Below, piece by piece: positions 39,459 to 47,909 of a DNA stretch of 64,000 nucleotides. The notes beneath the pieces are model-generated. The model saw nothing but the letters and a program-made list of their open reading frames with translations, searched no databases and had not been told where the DNA came from. The stretch is from AC-32 sp963736055 (GTDB lineage: Bacteria; Actinomycetota; Thermoleophilia; Gaiellales; Gaiellaceae): contig CAVTNM010000008.1 in the NCBI GenBank assembly GCA_963736055.1, positions 806,001 through 870,000 of the forward strand, read 5' to 3'. The translations under genes and the position numbers were made by a program. Numbering within the stretch: position 1 is the stretch's first letter; each line of letters starts with the position of its first letter.

Positions 39459-41843
39459 ATGAGTAAGGCTACATATACCGCCAAGGACATCACGGTTCTC
39501 GAGGGTCTCGAGCCCGTTCGGCTGCGACCGGGCATGTACATCGGCTCGACAGGCGCACGAGGCCTCCATCACCTCGTCTACGAGGTCGTCGACAACGCGG
39601 TCGACGAGGCCCTCGCGGGGCGGGCCGACACGATCGACGTGACCATCCATCCGGACGACTCGGTCACCGTCACGGACAACGGCTCGGGGATCCCGGTCGA
39701 CGTCATGCCGGAGCAGGGCCTGCCGGCGCTCACGGTGGTGCTGACGAAGCTGCACGCCGGCGGGAAGTTCGGCGGCGAGGGCTACAAGGTCTCAGGCGGC
39801 CTTCACGGCGTCGGAGTCTCGGTCGTGAACGCCCTCTCCGAATGGCTGACGGCCGAGGTGCACCGCGACGGCAAGATCTGGCGCCAGGAGTTCGCGCGCG
39901 GCGAGGCCACCACCGACCTGAAGAAGCTCGGCGTCGCGAAGGACACCGGCACGACGATCACGTTCCTGCCCGACGGCGACGTCTTCGAAGAGATCGAGTG
40001 GTCGACCGAGACGCTGGTCCAGCGCCTGCGCGAGACCGCGTTCCTCACCAAGGGGCTGCGGATCGTCCTCTACGACGAGCGCTCGGGCGACGAGAAGCAC
40101 GAGTTTCACTACGAGGGCGGGATTCGCGACTTCGTCTCGTACGTCAACAAGGCGAAGGACCCCGTGCACAAGGGGATCGTCTACTTCGAAGGCGACAACG
40201 GCGACGGCCAGGTCGAGGTGGCGATGCAGTGGAACAGCTCGTACCAGGAGTCGGTCTTCTCGTTCGCCAACAACATCAACACGACCGAGGGCGGAACGCA
40301 CCTCTCCGGCTTCAAGGGCGCGCTGACACGCACGCTCAACGACTACGCGCGCGCAAAGGGGCTGCTCAAGGAGAAAGAGGACAACCTCGAGGGCGAGGAC
40401 GTGCGCGAGGGGCTCGCCGCCGTGCTCTCCGTGAAGCTGCGCGACCCGCAGTTCGAGGGTCAGACCAAGACGAAGCTCGGCAACCCCTGGGTGCGCGGGC
40501 TCGTGGAGCAGACGGTCAACCAGCGCCTGGCCGAGTACCTCGAGGAGAACCCGACCGAGGCTCGCCGGATCATCGACAAGGCGATCTCCGCTTCCCGCGC
40601 GCGGCAGGCCGCGCGCAAGGCGCGTGAGCTGACTCGGCGCAAGAGCGCACTCGAGAGCGGCTCGCTGCCGGGCAAGCTCGCCGACTGCCAGATCAGCGAC
40701 CCGGCCTCGGCCGAGCTCTTCCTGGTCGAGGGCAACTCGGCCGGCGGCTCGGCTGTCGACGCGCGCGACCGCACCTTCCAGGCGATCCTCCCGCTGCGGG
40801 GCAAGGTGATCAACTCCGAGAAGAACCGGATCAACAAGGTGCTCTCGAACACCGAGATCCAGTCGATGATCACCGCGATCGGGACCGGCATCGGCGACGA
40901 GTTCGACCTCGAAAAGCTGCGTTACCACCGGGTGATCGTCATGACCGACGCAGATGTGGACGGCTCGCACATCCGCACGCTGATCCTCACGTTCCTCTAC
41001 CGGCAGATGCCGGAGCTCGTCGACCAGGGCTACGTCTACATCGCCGTCCCGCCGCTCTACGCGGTGAAGATCGGCGGCCGCGAGCAGTACGTCGAGAAGG
41101 AGTCGCACTTCGAGGAGCTGCTCGTGCGCGAGCGCGTCAAGGACATCGACGTCACCGACCGAGCCGGCACGACGCAGAAGCTGACCGAAGCGCGATACAT
41201 GCGCTTCAGCCGCGCGCTGCACGAGTTCGAGGGCTGGGCCTCGCGCCTGCGGGCCGACTTCGGCAACGGCCCGGCCGGGTTCGTCACGACGCACCGGCTG
41301 GTCGAGACCGAGGCTGCGGCCACCGGGGACGTCGAGGGCGCCCTCTCGAGCCTCGAGCCGAACGGCTACGAGGTGGCCGTGGTCGAGACCACGGGCGAGG
41401 GGGCCCGCATCAAGGTCACCGAGCGCGAGACGAGCGCCGCCACCCACGTCGTCGTCCCGGCCGAGCTGTTGGCCTCGCCGGTCTACGCCAACCTGCGCAA
41501 GACCTACGCGCGGCTGGTCGAGATCGTCGGCCCGCCGCCTTTCCGGCTCGAGTTGGGGAGCAAGAAGGCCATGGCCGAAGGGTTCGAGGAGCTGCGCGAC
41601 GAGGCGCTCGGACTGGCCAAGGACGGTCTCAAGCCGCGGCGCTTCAAGGGCCTCGGCGAGATGGATCCCGAAGAGCTCGCGCAGACCACCATGGATCCGA
41701 GCCGCCGGATGCTGATCCGGGTCGAGGTCGAAGACGCCGCAGCCGCCGACCGGGTCTTCTCGATCCTGATGGGCGACCAGGTCGAGCCTCGGCGGGAGTT
41801 CATCGAGCAGAACGCGAAGGACGTCAGATTCCTTGACGTGTAG
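39459..41843 (+). CDS. gyrB: DNA gyrase subunit B (long form)
   Basis: ATPase subunit of gyrase, 794 residues. The GHKL domain has YEVVDNAVDEALAGRADTID and GGLHGVGVSVVNALSEWL. The TOPRIM domain has LFLVEGNSAGGSA near 418-430 and MTDADVDGSHIRTLIL near 495-510; EGNSAGG replaces the usual EGDSAGG. About 170 residues (roughly 540-705) separate TOPRIM from RRFKGLGEMDPEELAQTTM near 727. This insertion is typical of proteobacterial GyrB and unusual for actinobacteria. No Shine-Dalgarno is visible because the T-run abuts the ATG. Confidence 0.95.
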   Translation: MSKATYTAKDITVLEGLEPVRLRPGMYIGSTGARGLHHLVYEVVDNAVDEALAGRADTIDVTIHPDDSVTVTDNGSGIPVDVMPEQGLPALTVVLTKLHAGGKFGGEGYKVSGGLHGVGVSVVNALSEWLTAEVHRDGKIWRQEFARGEATTDLKKLGVAKDTGTTITFLPDGDVFEEIEWSTETLVQRLRETAFLTKGLRIVLYDERSGDEKHEFHYEGGIRDFVSYVNKAKDPVHKGIVYFEGDNGDGQVEVAMQWNSSYQESVFSFANNINTTEGGTHLSGFKGALTRTLNDYARAKGLLKEKEDNLEGEDVREGLAAVLSVKLRDPQFEGQTKTKLGNPWVRGLVEQTVNQRLAEYLEENPTEARRIIDKAISASRARQAARKARELTRRKSALESGSLPGKLADCQISDPASAELFLVEGNSAGGSAVDARDRTFQAILPLRGKVINSEKNRINKVLSNTEIQSMITAIGTGIGDEFDLEKLRYHRVIVMTDADVDGSHIRTLILTFLYRQMPELVDQGYVYIAVPPLYAVKIGGREQYVEKESHFEELLVRERVKDIDVTDRAGTTQKLTEARYMRFSRALHEFEGWASRLRADFGNGPAGFVTTHRLVETEAAATGDVEGALSSLEPNGYEVAVVETTGEGARIKVTERETSAATHVVVPAELLASPVYANLRKTYARLVEIVGPPPFRLELGSKKAMAEGFEELRDEALGLAKDGLKPRRFKGLGEMDPEELAQTTMDPSRRMLIRVEVEDAAAADRVFSILMGDQVEPRREFIEQNAKDVRFLDV

Positions 41844-41853
41844 GACCGGCTAG

Positions 41854-44391
41854 ATGGCGACTGTAGAACCTCTGGGGCCGGGCCGGATCGAGTCGCGCGA
41901 GCTCGAGCAGGAGATGCGCTCGAGCTTCCTCGACTACGCGATGAGCGTGATCGTCTCGCGTGCGCTTCCCGACGTCCGCGACGGCCTCAAGCCGGTGCAC
42001 CGCCGCGTGCTCTACGCCATGTTCGAGGCCGGCCTCCAGCCGACCCATGCGCGGGTCAAGTCGGCCAGCATCGTCGGTGACGTGATGGGCCACTACCACC
42101 CGCACGGCGACCAGTCGATCTACGACACGCTCGTCCGCCTGGCGCAGCCGTTCTCGATGCGCTACCCACTCGTGGACGGCCAGGGGAACTTCGGCAACAT
42201 CGACGGCTATCCGGCCGCTGCCATGCGCTACACGGAAGCTCGGCTCGCGCGCCTGGCCACCGAGATGCTCCGCGACATCGACGCGGACACCGTCGACTTC
42301 CAGGCCAACTACGACGAGACGCGGCGCGAGCCCTCGGTGCTGCCTGCGCGCCTGCCGAACCTGCTGCTCAACGGCTCGTCGGGTATCGCGGTCGGCATGG
42401 CGACCAACATTCCGCCGCACAATCTCGGCGAAGTGGTGGACGCGCTCGTCGCGCTGATCGACGAGCCGACAATCGACGTCGACCGGCTCACGAAGCACAT
42501 CAAGGGCCCCGACTTTCCGACCGGCGGAATCATCCTGGGCCGCGAGGGGATCCGCGAGGCCTACCGCTCGGGCCGGGGGCGCGTCGTCCAGCGCGCGCGA
42601 ACCCACATCGAGGAGCTGCGGGGCGGCCGCACCGCGATCATCGTCAGCGAGCTTCCCTACGGAGTGAAGAAGGGCGGCGACGAGGGTGTGATCAAGAAGA
42701 TCGCCGACCTCGTCAACGACAAGGTCATCCCCGAGATCCACGACGTCAAGGACCTCTCGGACAAGACGGGCATGCGCATCCAGATCGAGCTCAAGCGCGA
42801 GGCCGTGCCGCAGGTGATCCAGAACAAGGTGTTCAAGCACACGTCGCTCCAGACGACGTTCGGCTACAACGCCGTGGCGCTGGTCGACGGCGTGCCGCGG
42901 ACGCTCCCTCTGCGGGACATGCTCCAGCACTACCTCGACTTCCAGCGCGAGGTCATCACCCGCCGCTCGAAGTTCGAGCTGCGCAAGGCCGAGGCCCGGG
43001 CGCACGTCCTCCAGGGCTACCTGATCGCGCTCGACAACCTCGACGCGGTCATCGCGCTGATCCGCGCTTCGGACGACCCGAACGCCGCACGCGCGGGCCT
43101 GATGGAGACCTTCGAGCTCTCCGAGATCCAGGCACAGGCGATCCTCGACCTCCGCCTGCAGCGGCTGACCGGGCTCGAGCGCAAGCGGATCGAGGACGAG
43201 TTCGCAGATCTGCAGGAGCAGATCGCCGAGCTGCGCGCGATCCTCGGCGACGAGTCGCGCATCGATGCTCTGATCCGCGAAGAGCTGCTCGAGATCAAGC
43301 AGGTCTACGGCAAGGCCGACGACCGCCGGACCGAGATCGTCGCTGCCGAGGGCGAGCTCGACCTCGAGGACCTGATCGCCGAGGAGGACATGGTGATCGC
43401 GATCACGCGCTCCGGCTACGTGAAGCGGCTGCCGGTCACCACCTACCGCGAGCAGCGCCGCGGCGGGATCGGCGTGATGGGCATGGACCTGAAGGACGAG
43501 GATTACATCGAGCACCTCTTCGTCGCCTCGACCCACGACTACCTGCTCTTCTTCACCTCGGTCGGCAAGGTCTACCGGCTGAAGGTGCACGAGCTGCCGC
43601 TCGGCACGCGCCAGTCGAAGGGACGCGCGATCGTGAACCTGCTCCCGTTCGCGCAGGGCGAGCAGGTGCGCGCCGTAATCGCGACGCGGGAATTCAAGGA
43701 GGCCGAGTACCTGGTGCTCGCGACCCAGCGGGGGATCGTCAAGAAGACCCGCTTCGAGGAGTACAACACCCCGCTCAAGGCCGACGGCATCATCGCGATC
43801 AAGCTCCGGGAGGACGACGCGCTGGTGGACGTGCTCCACTCGACCGGCGAGGAGGACATCATCCTCGTCTCGCGCAAGGGCCAGGCGATCCGGTTCCACG
43901 AGTCCCAGGTGCGCTCGATGGGACGCGCGACCTCGGGGGTGAAGGGGATGGGCCTGCGCAAGGGGGACGAGGTCATCTCCGCCGGAATCGCCGACGACGA
44001 GCTCGACATGCTGGTCGTGACCGACCAGGGCTACGGCAAGCGCACGCGCATCAAGGACTACCCGGTCAAGGGGCGTGGCGGCCTCGGCGTGAAGACGGTT
44101 CAGCTGACCGAGGCGAGAGGGCAGTTGGCAGGCGCCATGCCCGTGCGCGACGACTTCCAGGTGATGCTGATCTCCAACGGCGGCACGGTGATCCGCATGC
44201 CGGTCGCCGAGATCAAGCGACTGGGGCGCTCGACCCAGGGAGTGATCGTGATGCGGCTGCGCGGGGACGAGCAGGTCTCGAGCATCGCGCTCGTGGCCGA
44301 GTCCGAGGAGGCCGCTGCGGTTGACGAGCCGAGCGGCGAGCCCACGCCCGACGAGGCGCCTGGAACAGCAGAAAACGGCAACTTGAAGTAA
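41854..44391 (+). CDS. gyrA: DNA gyrase subunit A
   Basis: Cleavage-reunion subunit of gyrase, 845 residues. The winged-helix domain has SFLDYAMSVIVSRALPDVRD and the catalytic tyrosine in AAMRYTEARLARLATEM near 122-135. HPHGDQSIYDTLVRLAQPFS is the quinolone-resistance region. The GyrA box reads QRRGGIGVMGM near 533, which marks it as gyrase not topoisomerase IV. A beta-pinwheel domain and an acidic tail follow. It lies 10 bp after gyrB and is probably co-transcribed. Confidence 0.96.
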   Translation: MATVEPLGPGRIESRELEQEMRSSFLDYAMSVIVSRALPDVRDGLKPVHRRVLYAMFEAGLQPTHARVKSASIVGDVMGHYHPHGDQSIYDTLVRLAQPFSMRYPLVDGQGNFGNIDGYPAAAMRYTEARLARLATEMLRDIDADTVDFQANYDETRREPSVLPARLPNLLLNGSSGIAVGMATNIPPHNLGEVVDALVALIDEPTIDVDRLTKHIKGPDFPTGGIILGREGIREAYRSGRGRVVQRARTHIEELRGGRTAIIVSELPYGVKKGGDEGVIKKIADLVNDKVIPEIHDVKDLSDKTGMRIQIELKREAVPQVIQNKVFKHTSLQTTFGYNAVALVDGVPRTLPLRDMLQHYLDFQREVITRRSKFELRKAEARAHVLQGYLIALDNLDAVIALIRASDDPNAARAGLMETFELSEIQAQAILDLRLQRLTGLERKRIEDEFADLQEQIAELRAILGDESRIDALIREELLEIKQVYGKADDRRTEIVAAEGELDLEDLIAEEDMVIAITRSGYVKRLPVTTYREQRRGGIGVMGMDLKDEDYIEHLFVASTHDYLLFFTSVGKVYRLKVHELPLGTRQSKGRAIVNLLPFAQGEQVRAVIATREFKEAEYLVLATQRGIVKKTRFEEYNTPLKADGIIAIKLREDDALVDVLHSTGEEDIILVSRKGQAIRFHESQVRSMGRATSGVKGMGLRKGDEVISAGIADDELDMLVVTDQGYGKRTRIKDYPVKGRGGLGVKTVQLTEARGQLAGAMPVRDDFQVMLISNGGTVIRMPVAEIKRLGRSTQGVIVMRLRGDEQVSSIALVAESEEAAAVDEPSGEPTPDEAPGTAENGNLK

Positions 44392-44468
44392 TTTCCGGCC
44401 GCCTCTTCTCAAACACGAAGCAGGTCGCTATAACTTTCGAGGGACAAGCTTCGCTGGCGGAGGGCGAC

Positions 44469-44768
44469 ATGGGATACGACAAGGCAGCTGACTTTCTCGA
44501 GCCGATCGACATCTCCGAGCACCTCGACAAGATCGAGCTCTACCTCGGCCAGGTCTGCCAGATCGCCGGCATCTCGAAGATGCAGCTCGACTACTGGACG
44601 AACAAGGCCCAGATTCCCACCAAGGGCAAGAAGCAGCGGATCTACGACATCGACGCCCTCGAGACCGTGATGCTGATCAAGCAGGCGAAGGACAAAGGGC
44701 TGAACCTCGGCGCGGCGATCGAAGCCGCGCGCAGCTTTCGTGCGTCGAATCGCGTAGCGGTCGACTAG
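44469..44768 (+). CDS. Small MerR-like helix-turn-helix protein
   Basis: A 99-residue protein with a single MerR-type winged-helix. LYLGQVCQIAGISKMQLDYWTNKAQIP (quoted: QVCQIAGISKMQLDYW) and GKKQRIYDIDALETVMLIKQ carry the DNA-binding helix and wing. No effector or dimerisation domain is present. GGAGG lies 6 nt before the ATG, and TATAAC is a candidate -10 in the 77-bp gap after gyrA. The stop shares CTAG with the convergent GalT-like gene. Confidence 0.75.
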   Translation: MGYDKAADFLEPIDISEHLDKIELYLGQVCQIAGISKMQLDYWTNKAQIPTKGKKQRIYDIDALETVMLIKQAKDKGLNLGAAIEAARSFRASNRVAVD

Positions 44769-45634
44769 CCGCGCAAGGCCCGCGCCGCTTCTTCGGGCGC
44801 CACGGTGTTCACGTAGAGCCCGGCTCCCAGCTCGAGCGTCGCGAAGACCGACAGGCGCGGCAGCAGCTCGAGGTGCCAGTGGCCTGCCTCGTGCAGCCAG
44901 AGGTTGGCCGGTCGCGGTTCGTCCAGCATGCGGAGCCGCCTGAGCGCCTCCGCAACGAAGGCCAGGCCCGCGCCCAGGCGATCGCTGTCGAAGCCGCTCG
45001 GCTCGTGCTCGAGGGGCGCGACCAGGCATTCGTAGGGCGAGCGGCCTGCGTAGGGGCAGAGCAGCAGCAGCCCGTTCCGCTCCTCCACGACGCGCGCACC
45101 TTCGTCCTGCTCCCAGCGCAGGTAGTCGCAGACCCGGCAAGCGCCTTCGGCGCGCTCGGCCTCCGCTGCCGGCGGCTCACTGCGTAGCCACACGAGCTGC
45201 GAGTGGGTGTGCTGGAGGCTCGCGCCGGCGGCCCGGCCTTCGTTGATGCCGGCGAAGACGTGCGGGAAACCCGATTGGCGCGCGGCCCCGGCACGCCGCC
45301 GCCAGGCCTCGGCCACGAGCTCCAGGCGATCGTCGCCGAGCTCGGCGATCGAGCGCACGTGGTCGGGTGTGTGCACGACCACCTCCTGGTGGTCGAAGGC
45401 CGGGTACTTGTTCGGGACGACGCGCACCTGCCAACCGGGCGAGTCCGGCCGACGGCCGTCAGCGGGAAGGGCCAGCACCTCGGGCGGGGTGCGGTCCTCA
45501 CGGCCCTCGCAGAACGGGCACTGCTCGAGCTCCTCCGGGCTCGACGGCTCCAGTTCCGGCGCGCCGGCGCCCGGCCGCCCGGACCGGCCCGGGGCGATCG
45601 CCACCCGGCGCCCGGACAGCGGGTCGACCCGCAG
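44765..45634 (-). CDS. Galactose-1-phosphate uridylyltransferase-like (GalT/HIT superfamily), CTG start
   Basis: A nucleotidyltransferase-like protein of about 289 residues. The N-terminal DPLSGRRVAIAPGRSGRPG is the GalT opening, which lies before the first standard start (GTG ending at 45604). A CTG at 45634 gives a natural start, LRVDPLSGRRVAIA. CPFCEGREDRTPPE binds zinc in GalT homologues, VRVVPNKYPAF and the active-site-like LQHTHSQLVWL (His-x-His) follow. The substrate may be another sugar phosphate. The stop shares CTAG with the MerR-like gene. Confidence 0.7.
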   Translation of the reverse strand: MRVDPLSGRRVAIAPGRSGRPGAGAPELEPSSPEELEQCPFCEGREDRTPPEVLALPADGRRPDSPGWQVRVVPNKYPAFDHQEVVVHTPDHVRSIAELGDDRLELVAEAWRRRAGAARQSGFPHVFAGINEGRAAGASLQHTHSQLVWLRSEPPAAEAERAEGACRVCDYLRWEQDEGARVVEERNGLLLLCPYAGRSPYECLVAPLEHEPSGFDSDRLGAGLAFVAEALRRLRMLDEPRPANLWLHEAGHWHLELLPRLSVFATLELGAGLYVNTVAPEEAARALRG

Positions 45635-45642
45635 GTCGATGC

Positions 45643-46404
45643 TCAGCTCTTGAGCTTTTCGAGGAACGGTGTCAGCAGGTCGATCGGCGCCGGGAAGACG
45701 ATCGTCGTCGATGCCGAGGAGCCGAGCTCGACGAGCGTCTGGAGGTAGCGCAGCTGCAGGCCGATCGGGTGGTCCTCGATCACGAGCGCCGCGTCCTTCA
45801 GCCGCTCCGAGGCCTGGAACTCACCCTCGGCTGCAATCACCTTGGCACGCCGCTCACGCTCGGCCTCCGCCTGTCGTGCCATCGCGCGCTGCATCCCCGA
45901 GGGGATCTCCACGTCCTTCACCTCGACGATCGAGACCTTGATCCCCCAGGGCGCCGTGGCCTCGTCGATGATCTCCTGCAGGATCGAGTTGATCTTGTCG
46001 CGCTCGGAGAGCAGCTCGTCCAGAAGATGCTGGCCGAGCACGGAGCGCAGCGTGGTCTGCGCGATCTGCGAGGTCGCGACCATGAAGTTCTCGACCTGGA
46101 CGATCGCGTTCTTCGGCTCGACGATCCGGAAGTACGCGACGGCATTCACCCGCACCGGCACGTTGTCCTTGGTGATGACCTCCTGCGGCGGGATGTTCAG
46201 CGTGATCGTGCGGAGGTCGACCTTGACCATCCGGTCGACGATGGGGATCAGGATGAAGAGCCCCGGCCCCTTCGGCTCCGGCAGCAGGCGGCCGAGCCGG
46301 AAGATGATCCCGCGTTCGTACTCGCGGGCGACCTTGATCGCCGAGATGAGGAACAGGACGATGAGGAACAGGACGACGACGACTGCGACGAGTGCGGCGG
46401 TCAT
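45643..46404 (-). CDS. SPFH/Band 7 (stomatin-like, slipin) protein
   Basis: A 253-residue membrane-anchored scaffold protein. One N-terminal hydrophobic helix (about 3-22) is followed by the SPFH domain with VAREYERGIIFRLGRLLPEP, RTITLNIPPQEVITKDNVPV and GIKVSIVEVKDVEIPSGMQR. A coiled-coil stretch (MARQAEAERERRAKVIAAEG) follows. It is paired with an NfeD gene 9 bp upstream, as is typical for slipin-NfeD operons affecting membrane microdomains. Confidence 0.9.
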   Translation of the reverse strand: MTAALVAVVVVLFLIVLFLISAIKVAREYERGIIFRLGRLLPEPKGPGLFILIPIVDRMVKVDLRTITLNIPPQEVITKDNVPVRVNAVAYFRIVEPKNAIVQVENFMVATSQIAQTTLRSVLGQHLLDELLSERDKINSILQEIIDEATAPWGIKVSIVEVKDVEIPSGMQRAMARQAEAERERRAKVIAAEGEFQASERLKDAALVIEDHPIGLQLRYLQTLVELGSSASTTIVFPAPIDLLTPFLEKLKS

Positions 46405-46413
46405 AGCGCGATC

Positions 46414-47721
46414 CTACTCGGAGGCGAGCGGTTCCACTTCGAGGACGAGCTCGGGGCCGGCGCCGACTGCGGCCACGCGGACCTGTTGGCCGGGCCGCAG
46501 CGGGCCTCCCGAGCTCGGCCTCGCGCGCCAGAGCTCGCCGTGGACGAAGACCATGTCGTCTCGCCGCGCTTCGCCGACCTCGCCCACGATCGTCTCCGGC
46601 CCGACCGCCACCGGTCTCCTGCGCACCTGAACCGCCTTCGTCAGCGCGAAGACCCACACGCTTCCCAGCAGCGCTGCGAAGACCACCAGCAACGGCGTGT
46701 TCACGTCGTTGTAGGGCGCCGGCGCGTTGTGGAAGAGCATCAACGAGCCGACCACGAGGCTGATCAGGCCCGAGACGGTGAGTGCACCGTGGCTGACGAC
46801 GTGCGCGTCGATCACGAGCAGGGCGGCTCCCAGGATCAGGAGGGCGAGCCCCGACCAGCTGATGGGTAGCACTGCGAAGCCGAAGAGTGCGGTGAGGAGT
46901 GCGACGGCGCCTAGCGCGCCGGGAAGTACCACCCCGGGGTGGAAGATCTCGAAGCCGATTCCGGCAATCCCGGCCAGGAAGAGGAGGGGGATCAGGTTCG
47001 GGTCGATCAGGGCGTTCAGGAGTCGCGTGAAGAAGCCCGGGTTCACGTCCACGATCTGCGCGCCGGCCGTGTGGAGGACGAAGCCCTTGCCCACCGTCTT
47101 GCGCCCGTCGATCTTGCTCAGGAGCGCGGGCAGGCTCGGCGCGATGTCGTCGATCACGTTCATCCGGAGAGCCTGCTCCGCGGTCAGGTTCGACGCCTTG
47201 CGCACGGCCAGGTCGGCCCAGCGCTGGTTCCGCCCGTGGAACTTGGCCAGACCTCGTAGCGATGCGGCCGCGTCGTTCAGCACCTTGCGCCGGAGGTCGC
47301 TGCCGAGGTTGGCGCCGTTCCCGTTGATCGGCGTCGAGGAGCCGATGTTCGTCGCCGGCGCCATCGCGAGCACGTCTGCTGCCTGACCGATCCAGACGCC
47401 TGCCGAGGCTGCTCGGGCGCCGGGGGGCGACACGTAGACGATCACCGGGATCTTCGAGCCGAGCTCGGTCTTGACGATCGTTCGCATCGACTCGGACAGG
47501 CCGCCGGGGGTGTCGAGCACGATCACGGCGGCGTCGTAGCCGTCCTTCTGGGCGCGGTGGAGCTGGTGGTCGAGGTAGCTGGAAGTGACCGGATTGACCT
47601 CGAGGTTGTAGTGGATCGCCAGAACGCGCGGCTGCGCGGAGGCGGTGGCCAGAGCGAGCGCCGGGACGGCCAGCGCCGCGGCCAGCGAGGCCAAAAATGC
47701 CCGCAGAAACGGCTTTTTCAC
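46414..47721 (-). CDS. NfeD-family membrane serine protease (long form)
   Basis: A 435-residue protein with a signal peptide (VKKPFLRAFLASLAAALAVP), a ClpP-like protease domain (AVIVLDTPGGLSESMRTIVK and VYVSPPGARAASAGVWIGQA, with the serine in AASAG), four or five transmembrane helices (about 255-370) and a C-terminal OB-like NfeD domain. The family cleaves stomatin-like partners. Start GTG 47721 precedes the signal peptide; the longer frame upstream is antisense-rich and lies in the divergent promoter region. Coupled with the SPFH gene. Confidence 0.87.
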   Translation of the reverse strand: MKKPFLRAFLASLAAALAVPALALATASAQPRVLAIHYNLEVNPVTSSYLDHQLHRAQKDGYDAAVIVLDTPGGLSESMRTIVKTELGSKIPVIVYVSPPGARAASAGVWIGQAADVLAMAPATNIGSSTPINGNGANLGSDLRRKVLNDAAASLRGLAKFHGRNQRWADLAVRKASNLTAEQALRMNVIDDIAPSLPALLSKIDGRKTVGKGFVLHTAGAQIVDVNPGFFTRLLNALIDPNLIPLLFLAGIAGIGFEIFHPGVVLPGALGAVALLTALFGFAVLPISWSGLALLILGAALLVIDAHVVSHGALTVSGLISLVVGSLMLFHNAPAPYNDVNTPLLVVFAALLGSVWVFALTKAVQVRRRPVAVGPETIVGEVGEARRDDMVFVHGELWRARPSSGGPLRPGQQVRVAAVGAGPELVLEVEPLASE

Positions 47722-47731
47722 AGTCGTAAGA

Positions 47732-47737
47732 ATTCTA
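47732..47737 (-). promoter_or_regulatory. Putative -10 element for nfeD
   Basis: TAGAAT on the minus strand lies 10 nt before the GTG at 47721, again without a ribosome-binding site. Confidence 0.4.
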
Positions 47738-47909
47738 TCAACGGGCTCGATTTTCCCTTGCGGGCCAGGAAGGTGTGTGCGACTCTCGAAGCGGGTCCAC
47801 CTCTCATGATGGTTCGGTTTTTCAGTTCGATCGCGTTGACCGGTCAGTTCCGACGGACGCACGAGCGGAGCTCGCGCGTCCTGAGATCGGCATCGCAAGC
47901 GACGCCTCG

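Noticed and set aside
41824..44412. 862-codon open frame antisense to gyrA (also long ones antisense to gyrB, ligD and others)
   Set aside because: High GC makes antisense frames open because codons ending in G/C rarely give stops. The translation has no recognisable motifs and is His/Asp/Arg/Leu rich, while the sense strand encodes clear gyrase motifs.
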